Shown: positions 26,645 to 35,507 of the stretch, piece after piece | Layout of the letters: each line of letters begins with the position of its first letter | Numbering within the stretch: position 1 is the stretch's first letter | Source of the DNA: Methanobacterium bryantii | GTDB taxonomy: Archaea > Methanobacteriota > Methanobacteria > Methanobacteriales > Methanobacteriaceae | Direction of reading: 5' to 3' | DNA length: 64,000 nucleotides | Assembly (NCBI RefSeq): GCF_002287175.1 | Contig: NZ_LMVM01000001.1 | Span: 186,001-250,000, forward strand | The notes under the pieces: generated by a model | Database searches by the model: none | The model's input: only the letters and a program-made list of their open reading frames with translations | Told to the model about the DNA's origin: nothing | Made by a program: the position numbers and the translations under genes

Positions 26645-29600
26645 ATGAAAAATACTAATACTCATTTGGAGCTTGAAAAAAAAGTTCAATTTTTAGAATC
26701 TATTTTAGATTCAGCTAATGAAGGTTACTGGGAGTGGGATCTCACAACAAATAAAGTTATTTTTAACCGTGCATGGTATAACCTTTTTAATTATGATTTA
26801 TGTGAATTACCACAAAGTTTTGAAGCATTTGAAATTCTTTTACATCCGGATGATAAAGAAAAAACACTAGAATCTCTTAATTATAATATAAATAATGGTA
26901 GTGATGGTTATAAAATTGATTTTAGAATGATTAAAAAGTCAGGTGAAATTTGCTGGATTTTGAGCCGAGGCAATATTGAACGTGATGGTGAAGGTAATCC
27001 TTTTAGGGTAATAGGGACCCATTTTGATATCACTGATTATAAATTAAGGGAAGAACAGGTTAAATATTTAAATTCTATTTTATTGGCTATACGTGACATT
27101 AATCAGCTTATTGTAACTGAAAAAGATAAAAATAACCTTTTAAATAGGGCCTGTAAAATTTTAAGCGAGACAAGGGGTTTTGACTTAGTCTGGATTGGAG
27201 AGATTGAAGAAAATAGTTATAATGTCATTTCAAAGGCATTTTCTGGTTCTTACATAGCATTTTCAGATTTAATGAATGTAACATGGGATGATTCACTGAC
27301 TGGCCAGGGGCCTACGGGTAAATCCATTAAAACAGGTAAACCGTGTATTGTAAATAATATTGGTGATAACTTTAATTTTACACCTTGGTTAGATGCAGTC
27401 AACAGATATGGATTTAATTCTGCAGTTGCAATGCCTTTAACTAATAATGAAAAAATTTGGGGAAATTTAACCATTTATTCTAGTCACATTAATATTTTTG
27501 ATGATGAAGAAATATCACTCCTTAAGGAAGTGGCTGCAGATATAAGTTTCGCGATCCGTGCATTTGAACTGGAAAATCAACGTAAAAAAGCAGAAGAACA
27601 AAAAAGGAAGTTGATTGAAGAGTTACAGCAATTTACAGAAGAATTAGAAGTATCTAATGAAAAGTTACAGGCTACAATGGAGGAACTACAGTTATCCAAT
27701 GAAGAACTCCGGCAGCAGGGGAATAAATTAATTGAACTTAACCACGCCCTGCGTAGTAGTGAAGAAAGATCACAAGCTTTAATTAATAATTCAAACGATA
27801 TAATCCACATACTTGATGAAAATGGTAATATAAAGTTTGATTCTCCATCATCAACACGAATTTTGGGCTATCCTGAAAAATATTTTATAGGAAAGAATCC
27901 TTTCGATTATATCCATCCTGAAGATCGTGAAATGGTGATGAAGAACCTGCAGGAAGTTTATGAAAAACGAAATCTTGGAATTTCCAATGAATTCCGGATA
28001 AAAAAAGCCGATGGCAGCTATCTTCCTGTAGAATCAGTTTTTCAAAATCTAATGAATGTTCCAGGAATAAAAGGTATTGTGGTGACCACTCACTCCATTA
28101 AAGATCGTAAAAATGCAGAAGAAGTCTTGAGAATATCAAATATATATAACCGTAGTCTTATTGAGGCTAATTTGGATCCTCTTGTGACTATTGGGCCTGA
28201 TGGTAAGATCACTGATGTCAATAGTTCTACTGAGTCTGTCACGGGTTATTCCCGTAAAGAATTAATTGGCACTGAAGTTTCAAATTACTTCACAAAACCT
28301 GGGCAAGCTAAAGAAGGATACCAAAAAGTGTTCAAAGAGGGATGGGTCCGTGATTATCCTCTGGAAATTGTACATAAAAATGGGGATATAACTCCAGTTT
28401 TGTACAATGCATCAGTTTATAAAGACGAAAATGGAAAAATTGTGGGCGTTTTTGCTGCAGCACGCGATATAACAGAGCTTAAAAAAGCTGAAGAAGAAAT
28501 TCAAAGGCTGGCAAACCTCGTGGAATCATCAAATGATGCAATAATAACTAAAGATCTTGATGGAGTTATAATAAGTTATAATAAAGGGGCAGAGAGGTTA
28601 TATGGTTATACTGCCCAGGAAGTCAAAGGAAAAAACATAGCTATGCTGACACCGCCCCATTTAAAAAAGGAAGTAAAACATTTCATTGAACAGATTAAAA
28701 ACGGAAAAAGGGTTTTTCACTATGAAACCAAGAGGGTAAGTAAAGATGGTATGGAAATAGATATATCCCTTACGTTATCTCCAATCATCGATCAATTCGG
28801 GAAGTTGAGCGGAATTTCAACCATTGCCAGAGATATCTCTGAAAGTAAAAAAGCTGAAGAAAAGATTGAACTGGCAAGTAAGTATAATCGTAGCCTTATT
28901 GAGGCCAGTTTGGATCCTCTTGTGACTATTGGGCCTGATGGTAAGATCACTGATGTCAACAGTTCTACTGAGTCTGTCACGGGTTATTCCCGTAAAGAAT
29001 TAATTGGCACTGACTTTTCAGATTATTTCACAGAACCTGAAAAAGCCAGAGAAGGTTACCAGGAAGCATTTCGGGAAGGAAGAGTACGTGATTATCCTTT
29101 GGGAATTAAAAATAAAGATGGTTATTCAACACCAGTATTATACAATGCTTCTGTTTATAAAGATGAATTTAAAAATGTTACAGGAGTATTCGCTGCTGCA
29201 CGTGATATTACAGAGCTTAAAAAAGCAGAAAATGAGATTAAAGCATCTCTTAAGGAAAAAGAACTTCTTTTAAAGGAGATACATCACAGGGTTAAAAATA
29301 ATCTGCAGATAATCTCAAGTCTGCTTGACCTCCAGGCGAATTATGTAGATGATACTGAGACCATTAATGTTCTGCATGAGAGTCAAAACAGGGTTAAATC
29401 CATGGCTATGATTCATGAAATGCTTTATCAATCCCCCGATTTAACCAGTATAAATTTCTCAAATTACATTAAGAGCTTGATTCAAGATTTAGTTTATTCT
29501 TACGGTACAAAAAGCAACATCAGGCTGATCATCGATTTGGAAGAGGTTTTCTTAAATATTGAAACTGCAATTCCATGCGGGTTAGTAATAAGTGAACTTG

Positions 29601-29878
29601 TTTCTAACAGTTTGAAATATGCATTTCCCCAGGATAATGTAATGGGTGAAATATTTATAGGTCTCTCCTCACTTTCACAAGGATATGAACTCATTGTCAG
29701 TGATAATGGGATTGGTTTACCTGAAAATATTGATTTGAATAATATAGAATCATCATTAGGACTGAGACTAGTAGATATGTTAGTAAAACAGATTGAAGGC
29801 TCAATAAAGTTAGAAAAAGAACAGGGGTCTATGTTTAAGGTAACATTTAAAGAATTAATCTATAAAAAGAGGTTTTAA
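26645..29878 (+). CDS. Cytoplasmic multi-PAS/GAF sensor histidine kinase (HisKA_2 type)
   Basis: A 1077-residue protein without membrane helices. Order: PAS (about 15-135), GAF (145-310), coiled coil (310-370), four further PAS domains (about 375-495, 500-615, 620-740, 745-865), HisKA_2 box LLLKEIHHRVKNNLQ (about residue 876) and HATPase with N-box VISELVSNSLKYAFP and G box DNGIGLPEN. PAS three and five are internal duplicates (LDPLVTIGPDGKITDVNSST in both), nearly identical in DNA at 28185-28275 and 28925-29015. It senses small molecules or redox state and passes phosphate to unknown receivers; no response regulator is adjacent. GGGCTGAT lies upstream of ATG. Confidence 0.9.
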   Translation: MKNTNTHLELEKKVQFLESILDSANEGYWEWDLTTNKVIFNRAWYNLFNYDLCELPQSFEAFEILLHPDDKEKTLESLNYNINNGSDGYKIDFRMIKKSGEICWILSRGNIERDGEGNPFRVIGTHFDITDYKLREEQVKYLNSILLAIRDINQLIVTEKDKNNLLNRACKILSETRGFDLVWIGEIEENSYNVISKAFSGSYIAFSDLMNVTWDDSLTGQGPTGKSIKTGKPCIVNNIGDNFNFTPWLDAVNRYGFNSAVAMPLTNNEKIWGNLTIYSSHINIFDDEEISLLKEVAADISFAIRAFELENQRKKAEEQKRKLIEELQQFTEELEVSNEKLQATMEELQLSNEELRQQGNKLIELNHALRSSEERSQALINNSNDIIHILDENGNIKFDSPSSTRILGYPEKYFIGKNPFDYIHPEDREMVMKNLQEVYEKRNLGISNEFRIKKADGSYLPVESVFQNLMNVPGIKGIVVTTHSIKDRKNAEEVLRISNIYNRSLIEANLDPLVTIGPDGKITDVNSSTESVTGYSRKELIGTEVSNYFTKPGQAKEGYQKVFKEGWVRDYPLEIVHKNGDITPVLYNASVYKDENGKIVGVFAAARDITELKKAEEEIQRLANLVESSNDAIITKDLDGVIISYNKGAERLYGYTAQEVKGKNIAMLTPPHLKKEVKHFIEQIKNGKRVFHYETKRVSKDGMEIDISLTLSPIIDQFGKLSGISTIARDISESKKAEEKIELASKYNRSLIEASLDPLVTIGPDGKITDVNSSTESVTGYSRKELIGTDFSDYFTEPEKAREGYQEAFREGRVRDYPLGIKNKDGYSTPVLYNASVYKDEFKNVTGVFAAARDITELKKAENEIKASLKEKELLLKEIHHRVKNNLQIISSLLDLQANYVDDTETINVLHESQNRVKSMAMIHEMLYQSPDLTSINFSNYIKSLIQDLVYSYGTKSNIRLIIDLEEVFLNIETAIPCGLVISELVSNSLKYAFPQDNVMGEIFIGLSSLSQGYELIVSDNGIGLPENIDLNNIESSLGLRLVDMLVKQIEGSIKLEKEQGSMFKVTFKELIYKKRF

Positions 29879-29938
29879 TTAATTAAAATTGGTAGAGGAC
29901 GTATGTTGAGTTAAGGCACCTCAAAAATTAAATTGGAT

Positions 29939-30805
29939 TTATGAAAATAAATCCTGATTTTCACGTGCATTTAAGTTAGCCTGGAAAGACATGGCAACTA
30001 TTGGATTTGCAGCCACTTCAGGTATTCCTAAATCTTTTAATACCATTTTACAGAATTCCATTGGATCTGCAGATTTGTCTGTCTGGCTAATTTTAACCAC
30101 TGACTCGTGGATGCTTTGAAGATAATCAAGCGCTCCATCCATAACATGGTATGCTTCTTCACCGTTTTTAGGGTCATCCCATGCTGCAAGCAGTGCTTCA
30201 ATTCCATGAATAGACTTAAGCTTCTTAATTGATTTTACAGAGGTTTCAACGTCTTCATAAATGGGCAGGTCCCCTTTAAGTGGAACAGCGTCTCCTGTAA
30301 TGATAACTCCTTCTTCTTCAATTAAAAGAGAAATAGATCCTTTAGAATGCCCGGGGGTATGGATAACCTTTAATTCAATATTTTTACCTAACTCTACGAT
30401 TTCTCCTTCTTCAAGGGTAATATCAACATCAACTGGGTCTTCTACCAGCAGATGGAAATTTGGTACTGGACGTTCTTTTGCCTGTAATTCAACATCTTCG
30501 ATCCATGGTATTTCTCCAGAGTGGGCTGCAACCTGGCACCCCGATTTTTCTTGTATGGACTTGGCTGATCCAATATGGTCTGGATGTGAATGTGTTAAAA
30601 TCATTAAAGAGATATCTTCAGGTTTTAAACCGATTTTCTCCATATAATCAAAGATCACACCTTCAGATGCCACAACTCCGCTGTCAATTAAGCATACCTG
30701 TTCTCCATTTACCAGGTATGAATAAACGAATCTATCAAGCGTTCCTAATTCAGTTTTTACCTGAAAAGGAATTTTTATTGCGTGGACATTTTTTGTAATT
30801 TCCAT
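29939..30805 (-). CDS. MBL-fold metallo-hydrolase
   Basis: A 288-residue metallo-beta-lactamase-fold protein: LTHSHPDHIGS (about residues 69-79, HxHxDH), HTPGHSKGS, ITGDAVP and a helical C-terminal extension unlike the short glyoxalase II type. AAGGAGTT precedes ATG 30805. The reaction is unknown. It lies 70 bp after the isochorismatase relic on the same strand. Confidence 0.8.
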   Translation of the reverse strand: MEITKNVHAIKIPFQVKTELGTLDRFVYSYLVNGEQVCLIDSGVVASEGVIFDYMEKIGLKPEDISLMILTHSHPDHIGSAKSIQEKSGCQVAAHSGEIPWIEDVELQAKERPVPNFHLLVEDPVDVDITLEEGEIVELGKNIELKVIHTPGHSKGSISLLIEEEGVIITGDAVPLKGDLPIYEDVETSVKSIKKLKSIHGIEALLAAWDDPKNGEEAYHVMDGALDYLQSIHESVVKISQTDKSADPMEFCKMVLKDLGIPEVAANPIVAMSFQANLNARENQDLFS

Positions 30806-30875
30806 ATTTTTAACTCCTTAGTGATCTTTTTATTCATTCAGTATATTCAAGAAGAATACTCATCTAAAATTCATC

Positions 30876-31532
30876 TTATTTATAGTTTACAGCTGTTTTT
30901 ATCCATTCATCTGTAGAAACAACTTCACTGAACCTCATGGCTTGTGTAATTAATATGGCTTTATGCAGTTCTTCAGTACTGATTTCTCCTGCAGAATTTG
31001 ATATATCGAGTGTTCTGTAGCATCACTTAAAAACTCCACATTAAAGCTAAAGTGCATTGCCTGTATTGCAGTTGTATCGCAGCACATTGGGGTTATGTAT
31101 CCACTGATTACAAGGGCATCTATGTTATTTTTTTTAAGCCAGAGCCCTAATTTTGGTCCCGTGAAACATCCGAAATTTTTCATTTCGCTGCTGCAAAAAT
31201 GTTGTTTTTGGAAGCCGTCGAAAAATTTCCAATTTTTCGGGTATTCGAAAATCAAAGATTTTCGAGAGCTTCCAGGTAAATTTTTCTCCATGATTTTGTC
31301 ATATCCTCTTTTTAAGACTTTATTATGGATTCTATGTTCATCAGTACCCTTTTTAAATGTAGCTGAATCTTTCCAGGGATTGATATGTTGAATGGAAAGT
31401 ACTGGAATTTTATTTTCATTTGCAAAATTTATAACTAATAATATTTTCAAAACTGTTTTCGGGATAGGTAACTGGTAATTTACCTGTGAAATATTCGTTC
31501 TGTACATCTATTACAAGTAATGCTCTCCTCAT
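30876..31532 (-). pseudogene. Isochorismatase-family hydrolase with two frameshifts and a palindromic insertion
   Basis: From ATG 31532 (GAGGG upstream) the minus strand reads MRRALLVIDVQNEYF, the family start with catalytic Asp, then shifts frame near 31440. The middle (ANENKIPVLSIQHINPW ... VISGYITPMCCDTTA with catalytic Cys) is in another frame, and near 31000 the frame returns to give AGEISTEELHKAILITQAMRF and a stop at 30876-30878. One frameshift falls after SDAT, where one G seems missing. Between PGS and FTGPK about 34 extra codons are present, coming from a palindromic element (31210-31273 and neighbouring hairpins). Without these the length would be near the usual 185 residues. The longest open part is 30950-31507. 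Could be decay or base-call errors. Confidence 0.72.
31171..31273. repeat. Multi-branched palindromic element inside the isochorismatase relic (copy D)
   Basis: An outer stem GGAAGC (31210-31215)/GCTTCC (31268-31273) encloses two perfect hairpins: CGAAAAATT at 31219-31239 (loop TCC) and CGAAAATC at 31246-31264 (loop AAA). Two less perfect hairpins flank it at 31171-31187 (CGAAAT/ATTTCG) and 31194-31210. The whole lies inside the coding frame and contributes extra residues without an in-frame stop. Confidence 0.65.
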
Positions 31533-31673
31533 ATTTTCCCTCATTTTCTAATTTACTTGTTAATAAAATTTAAAAAATATTTTATAGTTAACTGGATAAT
31601 ATGGTCATCTTTTCATAATGTTCATATCTTATAAGTGACTATAACTCTTTAAGTAATATTTTGGAGCGGGTTC

Positions 31674-32216
31674 TTGGTGAGTGAAGACAGGGCTAAAGAA
31701 TTGTTTTTCAGTTATTATGGTAATGAATTTTTCATGTGGAAAGATGGTGATTTAGACGAATATAAAAGTTATAATATATCTAAATGCCAGGAATTACATT
31801 GGAGAGGGGAATTAATAGATAAATTATGCTCAGAACTTGAGGTTAAACATAGTAGTTCGCTTAATGGGTTGATACTAATTATAAACTATTTTGGCGAATA
31901 TGATTTATTAGAAAAAGTACTGTATTTTATTTCAGATAATTACGGCGAAGCAGATTCTTTTTTAAAACTCAGATATGCTGAAGAGTTATTTGACATAATA
32001 GAAAAGAGCAAATTTCATGAGCATGCACCTGAATATACTCTTTTAGAAACTAAAAAATTTATTATAGTTATAATTAATGATATTTTAAGCAATAAAATAA
32101 AAATAAGCGCTGAATCTGAGAAAATTCTGGAATTTAATAGAGATATGCCAAATGAAACTTATCTTGTCGTGAGGACTCAAGATTTACTTAAAAAAATTGA
32201 ATTTTATGATATATAA
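31674..32216 (+). CDS. Hypothetical protein
   Basis: A 180-residue acidic, largely helical protein with no membrane segment or motif that I recognise. The start is TTG 31674 or GTG 31677 after GGAGCGGG. Repeated hydrophobic helices (LNGLILIINYFGEYDLLEKVLYFIS) suggest an alpha-solenoid. It stands between the isochorismatase relic and the padR operon without evident link. Confidence 0.5.
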   Translation: MVSEDRAKELFFSYYGNEFFMWKDGDLDEYKSYNISKCQELHWRGELIDKLCSELEVKHSSSLNGLILIINYFGEYDLLEKVLYFISDNYGEADSFLKLRYAEELFDIIEKSKFHEHAPEYTLLETKKFIIVIINDILSNKIKISAESEKILEFNRDMPNETYLVVRTQDLLKKIEFYDI

Positions 32217-32341
32217 CTCCTGGAAATCCTTTATTTTGTATATATTTTTAAATTTAAGTGTCTCATTAATGTTTAAATAATGTTTTTAAGGGCTCATACT
32301 TATTTTTAATGTCATTTATTTTTTTCTTATTTTCATGAAAG

Positions 32342-32391
32342 TTTATATATAACATGTTCTATATTATGATATAAGTTATATATAACAAGTT
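32342..32391 (+). promoter_or_regulatory. Repeated palindromic motif in the padR operon promoter
   Basis: TTTATATATAACATGTT (32342-32358) and GTTATATATAACAAGTT (32375-32391) are near-identical and 33 bp apart; the second holds the perfect 12-bp palindrome GTTATATATAAC (32375-32386). They overlap the only TATA-like sequences upstream of the padR gene. PadR regulators commonly control their own promoters, so these are candidate operators. Confidence 0.45.
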
Positions 32392-32413
32392 ATATATGAA
32401 CTGTTAAATTTCA

Positions 32414-32773
32414 TGGAGGTTGAAGAAAATACGAAGTATTTTCAAAACCCCAAAAACAAAGTTTTTGGAGGTTCTCAAACATTATGTGTTTGGAACCTTT
32501 CGAAAATTAAAAAAATTTTCGAAGCCATAGGAAACATAGTTCCCTGGCCACAAATCGGGGCATGTAGAAATCGAAGATTTTTGCTGCATGTAAACATCTA
32601 CGATGTTTACTGTTACGAACTTCGTTCGTAAACATAGAAAATCTACGATTTTCTAAAGATTTGTAGGGACCGAACACAATGTGTTCGACGGCCATAAATC
32701 GAAGATTTGGGGGTTGACAAAATTCATTCTGAATTTCGAGAACCCCAAATTTTTGTTAACAAAAATTTGGAGG
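32414..32773. repeat. Large palindromic element in the 5' region of the padR operon (copy C)
   Basis: About 350 bp of back-to-back hairpins fill the space between promoter and start codon. Perfect or near-perfect ones: 32425-32443 (loop GAA), 32451-32467 (AAA), 32501-32521, 32590-32610 (TAC), 32613-32631 (TTC), 32635-32655 (TAC), 32671-32687 (AAT), and a 24-bp palindrome at 32746-32769 that runs into the ribosome site. TGGAGG occurs at both ends (32414-32419 and 32768-32773), either a target duplication or two ribosome sites. GGGGCATGTA at 32557-32566 matches the reverse complement of the 57.4 kb copy. Confidence 0.68.
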
Positions 32774-32780
32774 AATTGTA

Positions 32781-33344
32781 ATGTCGTTATCACATGCAAT
32801 ACTGGGCCTTTTAACTTACAGGCCAATGTCTGGTTATGGTCTAAAGAAAATATTTGATAAATCAATATCTCATGTATGGGCAGCCAGTTTGAGTCAAATT
32901 TACAGGGAATTATCAGCTTTAGAAAAAAAAAGATATGTAAAATCAACTATTAAAAAGCAGGAAGATCGGCCGGATAAGAAAATATATAATATAACTGAAG
33001 ATGGTAAAAATGCATTTCAAGAGTGGCTAAAGGATTTCTCAGGAACTTTTTCGTCCACAAAAAGGGATGAATTCATGCTCAAAATTTTCTTCGGGTCAAA
33101 ATTAGAAAAAGAACAGTTAATAACAGAATTTAATCAATTTATTTTGCAAAAAAAAGAATATCTAAAATCATTGAAAGAGATAGAAAAGAATTTTGGTAGA
33201 TACCGCCATGAGTTTACAGTAGATATCCCTGAAAAAGAAGAGATTTTCTGGAATTTTACCATTAAAAGAGGCATAATGAATTTAGAAACTGCTATAAAAT
33301 GGGCTGAAGGATGTATTGTGGAATTAGAAAAGATTAAAGATTAA
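32781..33344 (+). CDS. PadR family transcriptional regulator
   Basis: A 187-residue winged-helix protein: MSGYGLKKIFDKSISHVWAASLSQIYRELSALEKKRYV is the PadR DNA-binding domain, and the C-terminal helical part (TIKRGIMNLETAIKWAEGC) is the dimerisation domain of the longer PadR type. GGAGGAATTGTA precedes ATG. It heads a run of four same-strand genes (flavodoxin-ferredoxin, MBL, methyltransferase) with short spacing, which it probably controls. Confidence 0.88.
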   Translation: MSLSHAILGLLTYRPMSGYGLKKIFDKSISHVWAASLSQIYRELSALEKKRYVKSTIKKQEDRPDKKIYNITEDGKNAFQEWLKDFSGTFSSTKRDEFMLKIFFGSKLEKEQLITEFNQFILQKKEYLKSLKEIEKNFGRYRHEFTVDIPEKEEIFWNFTIKRGIMNLETAIKWAEGCIVELEKIKD

Positions 33345-33361
33345 TATGGGGGGAATAAGAA

Positions 33362-34150
33362 ATGAAAACTAAAATATTTTACTTCACTGGAACTGGTAAC
33401 TCATTATCTGTGGCAAGAGATATTGTTAATAAACTTGAAGATGCAGAACTTGTTTCAATTCCAGCAGTTATTGATGGAAATATTGAAGCCAATGCTCCAG
33501 TTATTGGAATTGTTTTCCCAGTTTATATGTGGGGAATGCCCAATATGGTCGCTGATTTTGTTCAGAAACTTAAAATAAGCAGTGATCAATATATTTTTGC
33601 TGTAACCACATGTGCAGGTCAGCCGGGTGAAACACTGGTTCAGCTGCAAAAGATGCTTCAAAAGAAAGGTACAGAGTTACATGCGGGTTTTGCAGTTAGG
33701 GAAACTGCTAATACGATTCAGGAAGACAATATTTTCATTAAAATGGCCATGTTAATTGAAAGGAACAGCAAGATAACTAAATCTGGAAAGGAGAGGCTTT
33801 CAGAGATGGTAGAAGTTATAACTAATAAAAGGAAACACGAACCTGAAACAAGTTCAGCGCTGCTTAATAAATTTGGTAACTTCGTTTATGGAATGGGAAT
33901 GAGCAGGATAAACACAATGGGTAAATTTTGGGCTGATGAAAAATGCAGCATGTGCTTAAACTGCCAAAAGATTTGCCCGAGCAACAACATTGAAGTAATG
34001 AGTGATAAACCTCACTGGAATCAAAACTGTGAGTTTTGTCAGGCGTGTGTTCAGTGGTGCCCTAAAGAAGCAGTTCATATTAAAAATGAAGATCCTAAAA
34101 GGCGGTATCATAACCCTGAAATAAAGGTAAATGATATAATGATAAGGTAG
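33362..34150 (+). CDS. Flavodoxin-ferredoxin fusion (EFR1-type)
   Basis: A 262-residue electron-transfer protein. The N-terminal flavodoxin fold starts with FYFTGTGNSLSVAR, the FMN phosphate-binding loop, and VFPVYMWGMP; the C-terminal part carries two 4Fe-4S motifs, CSMCLNCQKICP and CEFCQACVQWCP. It presumably passes electrons between low-potential carriers. GGGGGAAT precedes ATG, 17 bp after padR. Confidence 0.87.
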   Translation: MKTKIFYFTGTGNSLSVARDIVNKLEDAELVSIPAVIDGNIEANAPVIGIVFPVYMWGMPNMVADFVQKLKISSDQYIFAVTTCAGQPGETLVQLQKMLQKKGTELHAGFAVRETANTIQEDNIFIKMAMLIERNSKITKSGKERLSEMVEVITNKRKHEPETSSALLNKFGNFVYGMGMSRINTMGKFWADEKCSMCLNCQKICPSNNIEVMSDKPHWNQNCEFCQACVQWCPKEAVHIKNEDPKRRYHNPEIKVNDIMIR

Positions 34151-34161
34151 GAGTGGGTTTT

Positions 34162-34791
34162 TTGAAAGTGACTGATAATGTTTATGCATTGGATTCAACA
34201 AAAGGAAATTATGCTTATCTAATTTTTGGTGAAGAAATTATTTTAATAGATACAGGACGTCCTGGACAGGGAAAAGGGATTTTAAATGATTTGAAGTCTG
34301 TGGGCATAGAACCTCAAGATGTTAAACATATTTTAATAACACACCATGATGTAGACCATATTGGGAGCCTTGCTTTCCTGCAGCAGGCGACTGGGGCTAA
34401 AATATGGGCCTCAAAAGAGGATATCCCTTATATTTATGGAGAAAAAAATCGTCCGGGTATCAAAAAATTGATTTCATATATTATGAGGGTTAAAAAGCCG
34501 GAAAATATAAATCTTTATCCTGAAGATGGAAAAATGGGAGATATTGTAGTTATAGCAGCTCCAGGACATACTCCTGGGCACGTATGCATCATTTACAACG
34601 GCGTTTTATTTGCTGGTGACTTATTCAGGACATCAAAGGGAAAAATAGCTCCCATGAAATCATTTATGAACTGGAACGACTCTGTTTTAAAAGAGTCATT
34701 GGTTAAAATTGATAATTATGATTTTGAGTGGATATGTCCTGCCCATGGCGAACCACTTAAAAGAAATGGACAGCTGAAAGAATTGTATTAA
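34162..34791 (+). CDS. MBL-fold metallo-hydrolase
   Basis: A protein of 209 residues with ITHHDVDHIGSL (HxHxDH-type metal site), APGHTPGHVC, FAGDLF and CPAHGEP, all four core MBL motifs. The TTG at 34162 follows TAGGAGTGGG at a usual distance and is preferred over the GTG at 34153. It follows the flavodoxin-ferredoxin gene by 11 bp and precedes a methyltransferase by 25 bp, so it belongs to the padR operon. Substrate unknown. Confidence 0.82.
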   Translation: MKVTDNVYALDSTKGNYAYLIFGEEIILIDTGRPGQGKGILNDLKSVGIEPQDVKHILITHHDVDHIGSLAFLQQATGAKIWASKEDIPYIYGEKNRPGIKKLISYIMRVKKPENINLYPEDGKMGDIVVIAAPGHTPGHVCIIYNGVLFAGDLFRTSKGKIAPMKSFMNWNDSVLKESLVKIDNYDFEWICPAHGEPLKRNGQLKELY

Positions 34792-34816
34792 TATATAGCT
34801 TAGATGGGGAAAATAT

Positions 34817-35467
34817 ATGGAAAATATTCACAATCAGGAATACTGGGATAAAGCAGCCGAAGAAAAGGAATTTCCGACCCCTTTTAAAATTGAAGAGTTT
34901 GAAAAATTTGTACCCAAGGAAAGAAGCATATTAGATGTAGGCTGCGGTTATGGGAGAACATTGGGTGAACTTTACAAACACGGCTTTAATAAATTGGTAG
35001 GTATTGATTATTCTCAAGGAATGGTAGAACGAGGTTTAAAAGAGCATCCCTATTTAAATCTCATTAAAAATGATGGGGACAGTATACCGTTTCAGGATAA
35101 CAAATTTGATGCAGTGCTTCTTATTTCTGTGTTAACGTCCAATGTTAAAGATGAAGAACAGGAAAAACTGATTTCAGAAATCTTAAGGGTGCTTAAAGAC
35201 GGAGGGATCCTGTATCTAACTGATTTTTTAATAAATGATGATAAAAGAAATCTTGGGAGATACCAAAAATATGAAGATAAATACGGGATTTATGGTATTT
35301 TTGAACTTCCAGAAGGTGCAGTTTTGAGACACCATACTGAAGAACATATTTTAGAATTGACAAATGATTTTAATAAAATGGTATTTGAAAAAACAGTCTT
35401 TGATACTATGAACGGCCATAAATCAAATGGATTTTATTATGTTGGGCAGAAAAAAAGAGTGTATTAA
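34817..35467 (+). CDS. Class I SAM-dependent methyltransferase
   Basis: A 216-residue protein with SAM-binding motif I ILDVGCGYGRTLGEL (about residues 38-52), motif II LVGIDYSQGM and motif IV FDAVLLISVLT. The Methyltransf_11/25 type acts on small molecules, but the substrate is not indicated. GGGGAAA precedes ATG. Last gene of the padR operon. Confidence 0.82.
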   Translation: MENIHNQEYWDKAAEEKEFPTPFKIEEFEKFVPKERSILDVGCGYGRTLGELYKHGFNKLVGIDYSQGMVERGLKEHPYLNLIKNDGDSIPFQDNKFDAVLLISVLTSNVKDEEQEKLISEILRVLKDGGILYLTDFLINDDKRNLGRYQKYEDKYGIYGIFELPEGAVLRHHTEEHILELTNDFNKMVFEKTVFDTMNGHKSNGFYYVGQKKRVY

Positions 35468-35507
35468 ATTGTTTAGTGGTTATCTCCACCATCTATTTTC
35501 AGATAAG

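Noticed and set aside
32413..32946. Short ORFs on both strands across 32413-32695 and 32653-32946
   Set aside because: They are readings of palindromic hairpins or the antisense of padR; no ribosome sites or domains.
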